A DNA stretch of 64,000 nt, from the NCBI GenBank assembly GCA_023159155.1, contig JAJNNX010000026.1, positions 124,001 through 188,000 of the forward strand, in the 5' to 3' direction. Shown one piece after another: positions 38,318 to 51,781 of this stretch (position 1 is its first letter; each line of letters opens with the position of its first letter). The DNA comes from Ustulina deusta (lineage: Eukaryota; Ascomycota; Sordariomycetes; Xylariales; Xylariaceae). Both the position numbers and the translations under genes were made by a program. Under the pieces are notes generated by a model. That model worked only from the letters and a program-made list of their open reading frames with translations. It ran no database searches and was not told the DNA's origin.

Positions 38318-38841
38318 ATGACGACGCCGCACGAGGTAAACTTCATCACGGGCAACGCGAACAAGCTGTCCGAGGTGCGCGCCATCCTCGAGCCCACCGG
38401 CATCGCCGTGCGCAACCAGGCGCTGGACCTGCCCGAGATCCAGGGCTCCCTCGAGGACGTGACGCGCGAGAAGTGCCGCGTCGCCGCCGACCTCGTCAAG
38501 GGACCCGTGCTCGTCGAAGACACCTGTCTCTGCTTTAACGCGCTGAATGGGCTGCCGGGGCCTTATATGTATGTTTTCTTTTTTTTTTCTTTTCTTTCTT
38601 CTTTCTCTTCTCTTTTCTTTTTGCCTTACTATTGTTTGTTGCCCTCTCCCCCCTCCCCCTCCCTCGTCTTCTCTTTCGAAACTCGCGCTATCGCAATCGC
38701 CATGTTGCTCGCTCGTGTCTTCGCGGTACATAGGGGGAGGAGAATACGAAATGTTGGATAATGGAGGGAAGCGTGTAGAGATAAATGGTAATAGGGGCAT
38801 TGGGGGGGGGGGGGGAGTTGGCTCATGATTGGTGATTAAAG

Positions 38842-38885
<44 letters not shown>

Positions 38886-39681
38886 CACTAACTTGCGAAA
38901 TAAAAACAAAACAGAAAATGGTTCATGAAGTCCATCGGCCACGTAGGCCTCAACAACCTCCTCGCCGCATACGACGATAAGTCGGCGCAGGCCGTCGCCA
39001 CCTTTGGTTTCTGCAAGGGTCCGGGACACGAGGTTCTGCTGTTCCAAGGACGCACCGACGTAAGTTCTCTTCCCCCCTCCCCTCCCCCTCTTCTCCTTTC
39101 TTTTTCCTCGTCTCCTGATTCCCCCTTCCATCGACTGCTCTATTTCCTTCGTCTTACGGAGGGCGGGTTGAGAAACCAAAGGTGACGAAAAACAAAATGC
39201 TAATCGAATTCGTGTGTGTGTGTGTGTGTACAGGGTAAGATCGTGCCGGCAAGAGGCCCGACTCATTTCGGTATGTATGGTACAGAGACCTCCCCTCCGA
39301 TTCTTCCTCCCTTCCCTCTTCTACCCCCCTCTCTAACCACGTCGCGCCTTTGTGTTGTACGATCGATCTACCTCGAGATCTCCCAACTAACCATCAACCT
39401 AGGCTGGGACGCAGTCTTCGAATACGAAGGAGAGACGTAAGTCCCCCCTCCCCCCTCCCCCATCTTCATCCCCTCTCCCCGTTTCGTATTCTATGCAAAA
39501 AGATATCAAGATTATACATACCAGACCAAGAAATCGAAGATGGGGAAAACCTGATTAATTAATTTGTTGAAATTGACACAGCTATGCGGAGATGGACAAG
39601 GGCAAGAAGAACCAGATCTCGCACCGTGGAAAGGCCCTGGACGAACTGCGGCGGTGGATAGAGAGCGGTGGACTGAATTAA
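38318..39681 (+). CDS. HAM1: Inosine triphosphate pyrophosphatase (Ham1/ITPA)
   Basis: Hydrolyses ITP, dITP and XTP to monophosphates, cleansing the nucleotide pool. Exons: 38318-38568, 38915-39059, 39234-39270, 39403-39436, 39582-39681; 188 aa. Seen: '[16 protein letters not shown]' (family TGN-N-K motif), 'DLPEIQG', '[20 protein letters not shown]', '[17 protein letters not shown]', '[21 protein letters not shown]' read in parts, and '[17 protein letters not shown]'. Substrate-binding Lys, Glu/Asp and Phe-Gly-Trp-Asp residues are intact. Exons are strongly GC-ending in codon choice. Introns are long for this genome (346, 174, 132 and 145 nt) and loaded with microsatellites, unlike neighbouring genes. 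The P-Y-I-K junction is rebuilt from AT|A. Confidence 0.95.
38570..38882. repeat. Microsatellites inside HAM1 intron 1
   Basis: In order: a T/TC-rich run (about 38576-38640), a C/T-rich stretch, poly-G (about 38804-38816) and an (AG)n run (about 38845-38882). A further (GT)n run (39212-39229) lies at the end of intron 2. Such runs are rare in other introns of this window. Confidence 0.85.
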
Positions 39682-40272
39682 CTGGAGGAGTTAAGGCTCC
39701 ATGTATCTGGATGCTGTACAGATCTGTCGGGTCGAATGCATGCATGGAGGATGAATGGGGTTATGGCGTAATGAATCGGGGGGTCAGAGTTATGAAATAC
39801 AAAAAAAAAAGGGTGGTGGTGGTTAACGAAATGGACATAGAAAGAGGACGTCATGGTCGTCGTTTAGAAAGGGGGTACCTACTAGCGACGTATGATAAAG
39901 CAATTGGGTGCTGGAATTTAGATTCTTCTAATATCATAAGGGCTGAAATACCGTCGAATCCGAAGATAAAGGAAGTGCGTAGCTTAAATTTCATGCAGGC
40001 TACGCATAGGTACTGTCTCTACACTATGTTTCCAAGTTCTATAGGTATTCTCATAACCCTATTTTATGCCTCGTGGGACCCAATAACTTAATTCATGCCA
40101 CAAGCGCCAGGCTTGTCAATGCAGTTCCCTCTGGGAATGGTCTTTTCTTCCCCATGCTGTCTAACAAATGAGTTTAAGTTATTTAGACGACAAAAGAATC
40201 AATAAGTCAAAGACCTCACTTTGCGCCGCTCTCCACCAGCCTGCAGGTTGATGAGCCTGTTCTAGATATCAT
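39682..40272. other. Convergent region between HAM1 and the ZUP1-like gene
   Basis: About 590 nt. A 175-codon open frame covers 39564-40091 but overlaps the last HAM1 exon in another frame and matches nothing, so I treat it as chance. Confidence 0.55.
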
Positions 40273-42513
40273 TCATTGCAAAGAATTCATTTTTAATCTG
40301 CCGAGAGGTTCATGACAGTTAGCAATACAGAATTAAATCTCGATAAGAAAAGAGTTGCCTTCTGCCTCCTTGCAAATCCGACGCGGATAAATTGGTAAGT
40401 CGAGTAGGTGACTGGGAAAATAGAGCCACGAATGGAAAAATATACCAGGTAGCACGAAAGCCAATTTTCTGATGTCGTACACGAATAAAAAAGAGAGGGG
40501 AAATGAATAAGACCCAGACAGAGATAGACGAGAGAGCATCGGTGATGAAACGTAGGTAATACTAAGCAAGGACAACACATACCTTAGGAGCTCAAACTCC
40601 CGGTACCTTCTCAAGTAATTGTTTCCCCTACGGTACAACTTCAAGGCGCTATCGGGATTCCGGTGTATTATTAGGCTTCGGATCTTGTTTCTATCGTCCT
40701 TCGCGCCGTCATGATGGACAGCCCGTCCAACAAGTCGAACTACTCCCTCTGGATCATGGAACATAGGATCGAAGACAAGGAGCTTGAGAGACCCAGAGGC
40801 ACGCTGTTCGAGGCCCACAATGGTCAAGCTGTGGCCGCGATGTTGGAAGTAGATGGGTGGTAAGTTTGTGCAGCGGACCTTGTCTCTCGGGTCGAAGGAG
40901 GCGTTTTCGAAGTATTTCTGCACGGACGCGAAGAGCGCCGCCTCGGCTACGCCTTCTTTCGGGGACTTGAAACCTTCGGCTTCGCATCTACGACGTGGGA
41001 GATCGATCATTAGTACGTTTCAAATACTATGGTTAGCATCCACGCTAGTGTTCAGACGTACGGGATCTTAAGGCTGACAAACATGGCTTGTGCCTATTGA
41101 AATCCAAGCGATTGTTAGTGATAAGTACCTGAGTTAGATAAGGGGAATAGGTACGCGAAGAAGAGGAGTCCAGTCATAATCATACCTCCGGAGTTCCAAT
41201 ATATTTTCGCGTCCCCTTTACCCCCCCAGTTTCTATCCTTCCAGAGGCGTTGATACCCATATCCCATGCGTTCTCGATATAATCCTGTATCCGAAATATG
41301 CTGGGGATTCTATCACCGAGGGCCTCTGTGCCCTCGACACGAGCACCCACGATGTACGATGACAGCATCTGGATGTTGCGATAGCCGCAGAACCCACCTA
41401 GTTGTCTCATCAGCATTGCTACAAGATCAACAGCTTTTAGGATCGAGGCCTGTACCTTCCCCACGTAACTTGGAGATATGCTGAACAGCCGGATGGCACA
41501 AGTAAGCGTATTCTGTCGATGAATTTTGTTCCAATAGTCTCGCGAGTGCTGGTATGATACCTATGATTATCCATAACACGAATAAGCTAACTTGTAATAA
41601 TGATGACGTGTTCACGTCGCCCACTAAAACTTCTCTAACCGTAGGGGCATTAACAAACCTTCGGCGCTCGTATATTTTCGCTTTCGAAGCAGTGCGACGA
41701 GCGAATCAGGCATTTTATGTTCGTAAGCATGTTTGCCCAACTCAGATACCTAGATAACCGATATCAGCGAGCGCTAAATTTCGAGTTTCGCCGGATATTT
41801 TAACAAAACAATAATATGCGAGAGGCTTCTTACACCTAGGCGCGTTCGCAGCCCCTTTCCATCGACAGATCTACCTTCCCTGTCTACTATTTTCCTGGCT
41901 GGTCTTCGGCTAAAGATCTTCTTCCACGCATCTACGGTACTGTCGTGGTTCACTGGCGACCGAGCTCGCTCGCGTTCGTATTCGCGGTTTGAGCGAGTTC
42001 CGTCTGGTGGACTAGAGTAAGGAGACTGATATTCCCGCCCATTGGCGGCGACCGGTGCAGCATCAGCCGTGGCAACATCAGCATCAGAAGCCGACTCCTC
42101 GTTTTCCTCTATTGCATGGAAGTCAATGTGGTCTCCTAGTTCAGCTAGGCTGATTTGCTCAAGACACCCCTCGATAGGGCATTCTACGAAGAGTCCGGCG
42201 TCTTCGTCGCCGCTCGTCACCTGTTCTGCAGGCCGGTTTTCCTTGTCCCTGGACACATCTGGGTCTGGATCTGCGACGAAAGGAGATTTTCCCTCGGAAT
42301 GGGACTCTTCCATATGCTTAGACAGTGTAAGTGAAGTAATTCAGCATATAGACAGCCAGAGAGCCGAGATGTTGAGCTAGATTGGTACGGCACACTAGAA
42401 AGAAGATGGGGGGGGGGACTTGGTAAGACCAGTTGACTTACAAGCAGAATAGCATATTCGGTGTCTGTATTGTAGCTGCACAGCGGGCAGGTCATGGTAT
42501 TTTGCGAGGGCAT
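40273..42513 (-). CDS. ZUP1/ZUFSP-type C78-family cysteine peptidase with zinc fingers
   Basis: Fungal member of the C78 peptidases; animal ZUP1 cleaves Lys63-linked ubiquitin in DNA-damage responses. Exons: 42513-42442, 42316-41834, 41749-41659, 41560-41456, 41397-41186, 41093-41062, 40987-40583, and probably 40297-40273; about 474 aa. The N-terminus has one C2H2-like finger split by intron 1 (Cys-x2-Cys in 'MTCPLCSYN'; His in 'LLHMEESH') and a second, 'CPIEGCLEQISLAELGDHIDFH' in outline. The peptidase domain carries the catalytic-Cys segment 'GGFCGYRNIQMLSSYIVGA', 'WDMGINASGR', 'GTRKYIGTPEAQAMF', 'PPIYFQHRGHSLTIVGLE' (catalytic His) and 'LLVFDPMF' (Asp). The last intron and terminal 25-nt exon are uncertain; reading through would instead add about 80 residues. 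Function in this organism is inferred. Confidence 0.85.
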
Positions 42514-44295
42514 TCTAGTGTGGCGAGGGCGAGGGCGGCCCTCTCAAGGCTGAGGTGGTGTCTTAAATGACTGCCCCGGGATGCGGAGCTGAAAATAGGC
42601 GTTTTATCTTCAAAGCCCATCTAGAGAGGAACAGTACAACTATGTAGAAATGCGTTCATGCTCCTGCAAGGCAAATGGCTAACTATCGTTCGGCGGGTGT
42701 TCCGAGACAACGCCCTCGGGAGGCACTCCAGCGCCCGTTACTGTCGCGGCATGTAGATGGCGGTGATGAACTGGCGCCTAAATGAGCTACCTATGCTTAA
42801 GGAGGGTTAGGCAGTCCAAATAAAAGGTTGACAGGGGCTGGAAATGCAGTGTAAGCAGCGGCTTCGAGAGCCTGAGGAAACACAGTGACAAGTACAGGTT
42901 TGGTACTTGGCAAATAAATACCTAATCAGAACACCGCACTGCAGTCACAACAGAGGGAAGAATGCCCCTCAACTTTCTTATTTTTTTTTTCTCTTTCTTC
43001 TTCTTTTCCTTTGTTATAGTGCCTGTGTTTTCCCACCAGTGTACCGTTGAGTAGGAAACAAAAGGGACCTAGTGTGAAGTTAATTCGAGATGCTACTTCC
43101 ACCATCTGTGGTTGCCAGAAACATCCAAGACCTGGCTTGGGCTCCGCTTGCTCTGTTCTCGCGCACCGAACCCCAGAATTGCTATAGCAGGGAATGAAAG
43201 CCAGCCTAGGTAGGTAGGTAGTCAATGTCAAATCTTATGCGTGAAGCTTCAATGGCGCTCGAGAATAAGTTAAGCGTCTTGAGCGAATATAAAGAGCAGT
43301 TGGGTCGATCCTTCTGTCGTCGGACCGTTGTGGCGGTGCTCTCTAGTTGAGACAATCAAACCCTTGGTAATCTATTGCCCAATGCACAATGCATCCTCAC
43401 CGCAAAGTCCAGACCTAGGTACCTGTACCTAGCAGTACATCTTAGATAGGTAGTGGTGTAGTTGAGATAGAGCTAGTCTGGCATTTTTGTTGCATGCAGA
43501 ACAACATGTTATAGCCAATTAAAACATCCATTCTTCATAAGTAGGCACCCTATCATGTCTTTTTTTGCAGCGCATTATATACCAACTTGCGCCACCGGAA
43601 ACATCCCGCATGTAAGTACGGCTGCTACTAATGCACACTGCTGCAGTAGACACCGGTTGCCTGTTTGGTACGTCTCATGATATATAATATTACAGCCTTT
43701 GGCATCTTTCCTAACAACAACGATAGTTATTGGCAATACGTATGTCGGTGAGCTAGTCGACACTCATAATGATCTATCACAATGTATACATGCAAGATAC
43801 AGATCTGAGAACCCCAACTCTCCCCAGTTAATTAAACTGCTCGCTACATTGAGCAGCAGTACGTATTCTTGGCATGCGCAGATGAGCCGCCCAACTGACG
43901 TTCCAGCAGGCATCGAATAATACAGTAAAGAGACAACTGATATGTACAATGCACGCCATGAAGAATAACGCAAGCGCAAGAATGCTGATCTGTCGGCTGA
44001 TCAATTCACTCAATCGATCGACCAAGGATTCGGCATCCAACATTCAACAAGAAATGCCACCGGCCCAACAATCAACGCGCAACGATTCCATAGGAAAACC
44101 ATGTCGTGACCCTTAGCCCATGTCTAAATCAGAGAAACTAGAAACCAGTCGTGTATGCGTTCCCCCAGTTTCACAAAGCCATGTGTATCCGAGAGCCTGT
44201 ACCCTCCGTTGTAAACCCTTCGTGATTCCCCGTGTCTAACGCTCGTTTCCCCGAAGTGCCCCTCCTCTTTCTCTCCGCGTGCGTATAAACATTCT
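42514..44295. other. Intergenic region upstream of the ZUP1-like gene and downstream of RHEB
   Basis: About 1.8 kb. It has the ZUP1-like promoter on the left and the RHEB 3' flank on the right. GGTACC/CCTAGG repeats lie at about 43205-43220 and 43415-43460. Open frames up to 101 codons have no family match. Confidence 0.5.
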
Positions 44296-45264
44296 TCACA
44301 TGATGTCACACCTCCCGCCGCCCGTAGCCTCGTTGGGGTTCTGGGACTTCTCGATCTGCGCAATCAGAAGCTCGAAGGCCTTGCCGACGTTCTCGTTGTA
44401 GCGGGCGCTCGCCTCGGTCCACGCACAGTTAAACTTCTCCGACAGCTTGCGCCCGTCGTCCTGACTGACCTGTCGCTGTTCCGGCCGTAGATCGCTCTTG
44501 TTGCCCACAATGACGATCGGGACCCAATCGGTGCCCTGCGAAAAAAAAGGGTGTACCATTACGTTAGTCAACCCCTCCTATGAAGTCACCCCTGGCGGGC
44601 TAATTTGTGGCTAGAATTGACTGGGAACGAGAGAACAAGGATTACTAGAGGCCAAGGGGAAGAGGAGGGGAAAGAGAAGGAGATGCCATACAAGGTGGCT
44701 TAGAATCTTCTCACGGATCACCTGCACCATCTCGAAGGACGGAAGAGATGAAACCGAGTATACTAGCATGTAGCCATGGATGCCGATGAAGTGCTTCGAG
44801 TTGAGAATACTATATTCATCCTGTTGCGCGAAAACGGGAATCGTATCAGCGGACGCGATGTTGTGGAGGCAATCAAACAACAGGTATATCATCTGCCTCG
44901 TACCTGGCCGGCGGTGTCGACGATCTCGGTCGTATAATCCTGGCCCTTGAATCGGATCACCTTACTGAAGGTGTTCTCAATGGTCGGGTAATAGCTCTCG
45001 ACGAAATGGCCGTCGACAAACTGGACGGCGAGAGAGGATTTGCCTGGATCGCCAACATTTCGCAGTCAGTAACGGCAGAGTGGCTGTCTGGTGTGGTGCA
45101 CGTAGTGGCGGTGGGGGAGAGAGGCGGAGGAGGGGCTCTCGCCGTGACGATTCGCAGTGAGGATCTGCCTGGACAGGATTTGGGGGGGAGAGGGAGGATG
45201 CGTCCGTACCAACAGATCGGCTGCCGACAATGGCGACTTTCCGTTGCTTGGATGGCGGCGGCAT
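44296..45264 (-). CDS. RHB1: Rheb-family small GTPase (Rhb1)
   Basis: Ras-like GTPase upstream of TOR signalling at endomembranes. Exons: 45264-45210, 45043-44904, 44820-44692, 44535-44296; 187 aa. Seen: a P-loop of Rheb type 'VGSRSVGKSSLAVQF' (Arg where Ras has Gly), switch I 'YYPTIENTFSK', G3 'VDTAGQDEYSIL', 'GIHGYMLVYSVSSLPSFE', G4 'VIVGNKSDL', G5 'TEASAR', and a C-terminal Cys-Asp-Ile-Met CaaX box for farnesylation. The intron splitting the P-loop is 166 nt and another is 156 nt, both longer than average. Codon use is GC-ending. Introns interrupt after 'RSVG', at 'DTAGQ' and after 'SHL'. Confidence 0.95.
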
Positions 45265-46656
45265 TTGGAGAGCGTGCTTGGGAGGCCGCGCACACAACAA
45301 TAGCCGGGTAAACTATAGATGAGTAAGGCTCGTCGACTAGAGCGACAGCGATCAGGTTATCAAGGCGCCAGACCGGGGGGGCGGATGGGGGACGGATGGG
45401 GGACGGATGGGGGAGGACGGGGGTGGGATGGAGGAGATAAGCGCGGGGAGAAGGCTGTGCTGTTGTTGTTCGGGGTTGGATAGTTAAGGTCTGTTCAGGC
45501 CCATACCATCTTGCCGTCTCGTACCTCGTCTGGACCCAACCTCGCGCCCTGCTCAGGCCGGACGCGTAGATGATGACGTGATGCTGTTACCTAGGCGCTG
45601 CCAGGGTGCGACGGGACGTTGATGTCTGTTGGGCCTTGGATTTTGTTGCACGCAGATGTTGGCTCGTGACGAAAGGAAACAACCGCGTGTGGTGCAAGCT
45701 CTAGCTAAGTAGGTATGTATGTATGTCTAGGTACAAATGGATGTAGTATATGCTGTACCTCTCTGGACCACTGGCATGTAATACGATGGCCACAGACAGG
45801 ACGGACGGAGACGAGGGAAGATTACATGCTGTTAGGTAACTAAATGCCTACATACCTCAGCAGCCTGCACTAGGTACTGTATTTAGTATGCTTTTTGTCT
45901 GCTGTAGTGTACTGTCGTGTCCTGGCTGTTGTCACAAGCTTAAAGGCAGTTACGAAAGGCGGGGCAGAAAGTGGAAACGATGCGGTGCGATCCAAGTCGT
46001 GAATCAGGCACCCATTCGCTGGCACTCTAGATAAACTATAGGGGGACCGAGAATGTGGTTGATTCAAGTCATTCATATCTCATTTTTGGTCTGACGTCTA
46101 ACATATCACATATGTACCTCTCTGTTAGATAACTTACACTACCTACCTACTGCGGGCCCGTAGTATGTACCTAGGTAAGTAGGTAATAAACATCCGCTTA
46201 TCATCCGTGCCAAACCTTATGCTTTTACACTGTCGATCCAGAATCTGATGCCAAAGGCACAAATTATACACTATAGATCACATGCACACACACGTATGAA
46301 ATAATCCAAGGTCGAAATCATGCCTTCTGGTATATTCCATTCGTCCCCGCGTTTCCGTTATGGTTGGGTATTTGATCCTTGCCATCTATGCGTGCTCATG
46401 GGTATTCATGTGGATAGATAATCTGAGCCAGTGCCTCTAACATCAACTCATGCGCAACCGTTACCGTGTCCTTGATGTGCCCCGTCTGGAAAAGAAAAAC
46501 GTCCTATGCTACATGTCTAATGTCTCATTATCGTAAGTATGCAGAAACATCGTCTTCAAAACATGTGCCGTCATGACCAAGTTACATCTGATGAGCAATG
46601 TGAATAGCAGACTTCGGCATCGACTAGGCAGTATTACTGCAATCGTCACCGAGAGT
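45265..46656. promoter_or_regulatory. RHB1 promoter and WAPL 3' flank
   Basis: About 1.4 kb. A G-rich tandem repeat at 45375-45432 lies about 110-170 nt upstream of the RHB1 ATG. GGTACC/CCTAGG repeats occur at about 45708-45735 and 46135-46190. No supported gene. Confidence 0.5.
45375..45432 (+). repeat. G-rich tandem repeat (about 11-nt unit) in RHB1 promoter
   Basis: About four imperfect copies of 'gacggatgggg' are flanked by further G-runs. There are at least five runs of four or more G on the plus strand, a potential G-quadruplex on the non-template-for-RHB1 or template strand depending on start site. Folding is inference. Confidence 0.7.
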
Positions 46657-49316
46657 CTAGTCGTGAGCTGCGTTGTCTTCCAGTTGCTGAACCAGCTCTT
46701 GAAGCCGTTCCGCGTAACTTCCGTGATGACGGTCGCCATCATCGTTTTCAACCTGCTCGTGTTGAGCGATGAACTCGCGAATGGACCCGATCAAGGGGCC
46801 AATGCTTTTGGCCGAATGACTGGATATTAGCTTTTGCCGTACTGGCCTATGCAATGCTAGATAGCCGAGTATTACGGACAAGTAGCCAAAGGCTACGTTA
46901 AGGTGGGTCTTTTCCATCGAATCAGCCTGGCCACGGTTAAGTTGGTACCACCCTCATAATAATAGTCTCAGCAGTAACTTACCTCACTCGTTCGGCGATG
47001 ATTTTCTATGAAGAGCCGAATCAACTCCCTTAGAGGTTCCCGGTTTTCAAATTGACAATCATTCACCATTTGCCGGACTAACTGACTGTGCTCGGCAAAG
47101 TTAATAAGGATGCCAAGTCGTAGGACTAGGCTGTCTAGAATTCCACCGGCCCATGAGTCCTGGGAGATAAGGGTCAGGGCCTGGTTGAAGTTGGTGGAGA
47201 TGGAGGCAGCTAAAGCCGGTAAAAGTCCTTTCGAGGCGAAGACGTCGGGAGCGGCGAGATTATTATTAGTCACGTTAATGGTGAGTTTCAAAATCAAATC
47301 TTCCACCGTTTTGCCTTCGCGCGGTGGTATCTGAAGCGATACATAGAAAGCATCGGCTATGATTGGGAGGTATTGTATTACCCATTCACCATTGCCGCAT
47401 TGAGTTGCCGCCACGCTCACGGCATGGGCATCTAGCACTGAGAGAGCACCGCAAAGCTCAACCGACCGCGCAGTCTTCGGGTAATCCCAGTACTCAGCAT
47501 TGTTACTAGCATCCGAGAGCACCTCGAAAAGATGGCCCGTAACGGCTTCCGTAAAAATCGTTTGATCCCCGCCGATGAGAACGTCTTGTGCAATGAGGAG
47601 TTGAAGACATTTGATGGCGAGATTTCTTGGCGAGATAAATGAAGGTCGATCTCCGTCCCAGATCGATAGCTCTCCAAGTAGGCCTTCAATAGCAGTGACT
47701 GAGTTCTGGCTTCGCTTTGAAAGATTGGTCTTGCGATCTTTCACTACTTTCTTGATGTCTTCACCGATGCTGAGCAGTCGAGAAAATATCGGGCCAGCTT
47801 CCTCTGTGCGAAGCAATGAACCTACGTGAGCTGAGGGGCCTTTGGCAATAATCATAACCAGCGAAGCCAAAATAAGGTAGCCACAAATAGTATCAGTTTC
47901 TTTTCCAATATCTTTAAGCAGAATACTTTCGACTCCGTGGTCACGACATTGTCGTATGAAAGTCTTGTCTCGCATTTTTTCGGCCACCTGCAACAATGCT
48001 GCTCGACGAGACGATGGGTTGGTACCGGGCTTGCCTATCTGGTCAACTAGGTCTTGCATTGCGTCTGCCACACGCGAATTGGCTCCGGCTTGCCGAAGTT
48101 CATGGATACCCCGGAGTTTCGAACTAGGCGAACTGTTGGCAGTACCATCAGCATCATAATCAAACGCCCCTATCGCCGATGTTGACTTCTTAGGGCCACC
48201 AAGATCCAATCGTCTTCGGGAGTATGACGAATCGTCTGGAAGGGCCAAGGACTCTAATAAATTGTCCTCTTCTTCAAGCACCTTCCGCCCTTGCCCGTAA
48301 GTGAATTTGAGCGCGCTGCTAGATCGAGTAAACGTTCGTGTCCCTGCGGCCGGAGCTGTCCTCGTCTTGGGTTTGGGGGTTTCCAGCAGACTTTGATTAT
48401 CTAAATCTGACGCGTTGCTTGATTGACTAAACATGGTTTGGGACGAGGTAACTTGAACATCGGTTATATCATCCTCCAACGCAGTCGCATCGCTCGATTC
48501 TTGTTCGGCTAGAGCATCTATTAGCCGTTTCCGTGGCTTCTTTGCGAGACTGGAGCCTTGGGAATTATCGACATGCGCATGTTGGCTGTGCTCCTTCGAC
48601 GATCTGGTAGACAGCGCATTCGATTGTTTTACTTTTTGAGTTAGGTCTCGCGCGAGATGTAGAGGAATTTGATGCTGTTGTTGGATAGGTTGCTTCGGTG
48701 CACTCTTTGCTAATGGCGCATTCCCAAGTTTCTGCCTAGGAACGTAAACCGGTGGTTTGGCCACAGATTTAGAGACTCTGGGCGGCGTAGGTGTGGGCGG
48801 AGGACTCGATAGCCGGGATCCGACCGCTTCGCCACTCATTGAACTGGAAGGGGCGTATTGCTGAGTACGGGTGCGTTCTCTATTTGCAGCCGGCCTGTTT
48901 TCGGGTTGGTGAATACGTGAGCGGCGAGGTTCCGGCGCAGATGGGGGTCCGTCCTCTTCTGATTCGTCAGCGCCTGGCTGTGATCGTTCTCTGGATTTGT
49001 AGAGCTGGGAAACTTTTCGCTTTCGATCGGTACTTGTGAAATGTTGTGAAGATGCCATTGTTGTTCGTGTGTCGCGATTTCCGTCCAGACTCCCGAACCG
49101 CGCGGATGGCAATTTCGGGTTTGGCGAAGGAACGAGCGGCGGATGGCGGCTTTCCACGGTCGTATCAGACGCGATAATAGGATCCTCCTCGGACATAGAT
49201 TCAGACGCAGTTACCGGGGTGAAAACAGTCTTCGGTTGCCTCTTCCTCCCAGCCTTGCCATAAGTGGTCACCCCTCGCCTCTTGCGCCGCGCGCCCCGTT
49301 CATATTCGGCTCCCAT
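46657..49316 (-). CDS. Wapl-domain protein (cohesin release factor / heterochromatin regulation)
   Basis: Homologue of Wings-apart-like, which unloads cohesin from chromosomes. Exons: 49316-46983 and 46926-46657 around a 56-nt intron (GTAAGT...CCAG); 867 aa. The first half is disordered, rich in Ser, Pro, Arg and Lys, with a basic start 'RRKRRGVTTYGKAGRKR' seen in fungal Wapl proteins. The Wapl fold begins near 'SKLRGIHELRQAGANSRV' and continues with 'ALLQVAEKMRDKTFIRQCRD', 'ICGYLILASLVMIIAKG', 'NLAIKCLQLLIAQDVLIGG', 'ELCGALSVLDAHAV', 'ILKLTINVTNNN', the intron-spanning 'NHRRTSEADSMEKTHLNVAF' and 'GYLSVILGYLAL'. The open frame extends upstream of 49316 only through a GTG, so the first ATG was taken. 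Confidence 0.88.
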
Positions 49317-50736
49317 AGCTGGTTGTACTGGCGATTGGATAACGAGATTGAAACGATGTCGCGGAAATTGAATCTCGGCAGGAAGTTGCGTCAGGAATGC
49401 TTCATTTTTACTGTCTCGCGAAAATCCGGACACCAGCCGACCAGGGAGATGGAGGATTGGGTCTCGGGGTAGTAGCTTAGAGGATGGTTAAGTTGTTGAT
49501 TAGGTAACGTGGGAAAAAGAGGACGTCGCTCTAGGTGCGATGGAGAGGAACAACGGAGTGCAGTAGGTGGAGAGTTGATCAAAGAGACAGGACGGCTTCT
49601 TTGAGAGAGTTCGATGAAAGTGAGCGAAGCGAAGGATTTGAGCACACTGCTAACTACTCAATAAATGATGGAAGAGACAGAAGCCTCTTTCACATATACA
49701 CCTATGTGTAAGGAGTTGTGAAATGGGAACACAAGTAGTGGCAGTGTCAATGTTGATGTAGCGTACCTACTACCTACAACGAAGCACCCCCAGATGTGGC
49801 TGATGAGTTCTGCAAGAGCACTGCACGAGGTACCTGCTTAGATAGACTTAGGGTATATACAGGCACTAACTAACTGTTCATGCATCCCAATTGCCCCAGA
49901 TGACTCTCAGCCTTAAATATGTACCGTAGGTACCTGTAAGTATGTAGTAGTTACATATATATACTAACCCATACTACCTAGGTCAGTATAAACCTGCAGG
50001 TGGTCACTTCGACTGCATGTCCATGTCTTGGCACCTTTGTCAGCTGGGTGCATATCTCAGCCAGGGATAAGAGTTCCTATCTGCATCCTTTAGGTATGAA
50101 AGCTGAAGCGGACGGAGGTAGGGAGATCGATCGAGGTAAATATACGTACTGAGATAAGGTATGTCCCTATAGCTAAGACCACATAGGCCAACTAGCAGGA
50201 ATCTAAATGCAGGTAGGTACCAAGTAGGTACAGCAGGTGAATCAACACCATGCCTACATACCTATGTACCTACCTAGGTGGGTAAGTATGGCGGGGTTCG
50301 GAGGCTAGGTATTAAAGCCCTTGAAATTCAAGTTCTAGATGCCACATCGGAGCGAACAATGCCCAAACCTCGTGCGCCACCGCTTCAGATATCGCTTGGA
50401 AATATACTACTTACCTACCCATTCCTCTTACTGCATTATAGATTCCTCGTATATAATTTACCACGTCGTCTTTAGCACGATTGCATTCGTTGATCCAGCG
50501 CCACTCCTCCTCAAAACGAGCGGTGCACTGCAATTTTAGCTCTTCACGGCCTCGAGGTGAGATTCACGTACCTACGGTTTCGAACGCTCGTTCATATATA
50601 GGTTGGTCGGCGACCTTTTGAATAACTGTGCTAGATAATTACTCCAAACAACAGCTGCTAATTAGCCTTTAGATTCGGTGTCTGGTCTTTTTTATTGTTT
50701 CAACATCGTTAGAAACCCGCATTGTCACTCAATTCA
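49317..50736. promoter_or_regulatory. Divergent promoter region of WAPL gene and uracil phosphoribosyltransferase gene
   Basis: About 1.4 kb. GGTACC/CCTAGG repeats are dense between about 49765 and 50290. No supported gene; small open frames at about 50278-50540 overlap in two frames and match nothing. Confidence 0.5.

Positions 50737-51781
<1,045 letters not shown>

Noticed and set aside
39564..40091. 175-codon open frame overlapping the last HAM1 exon
   Set aside because: It shares DNA with a real HAM1 exon in another frame, has no recognisable family, and its composition looks random after the HAM1 stop.
41624..41659. Alternative very short intron (35 nt) in the ZUP1-like gene
   Set aside because: It would keep frame, but 35 nt is below the usual fungal minimum. 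The 98-nt intron 41561-41658 gives a better family match ('EGIIPALARLLEQN').
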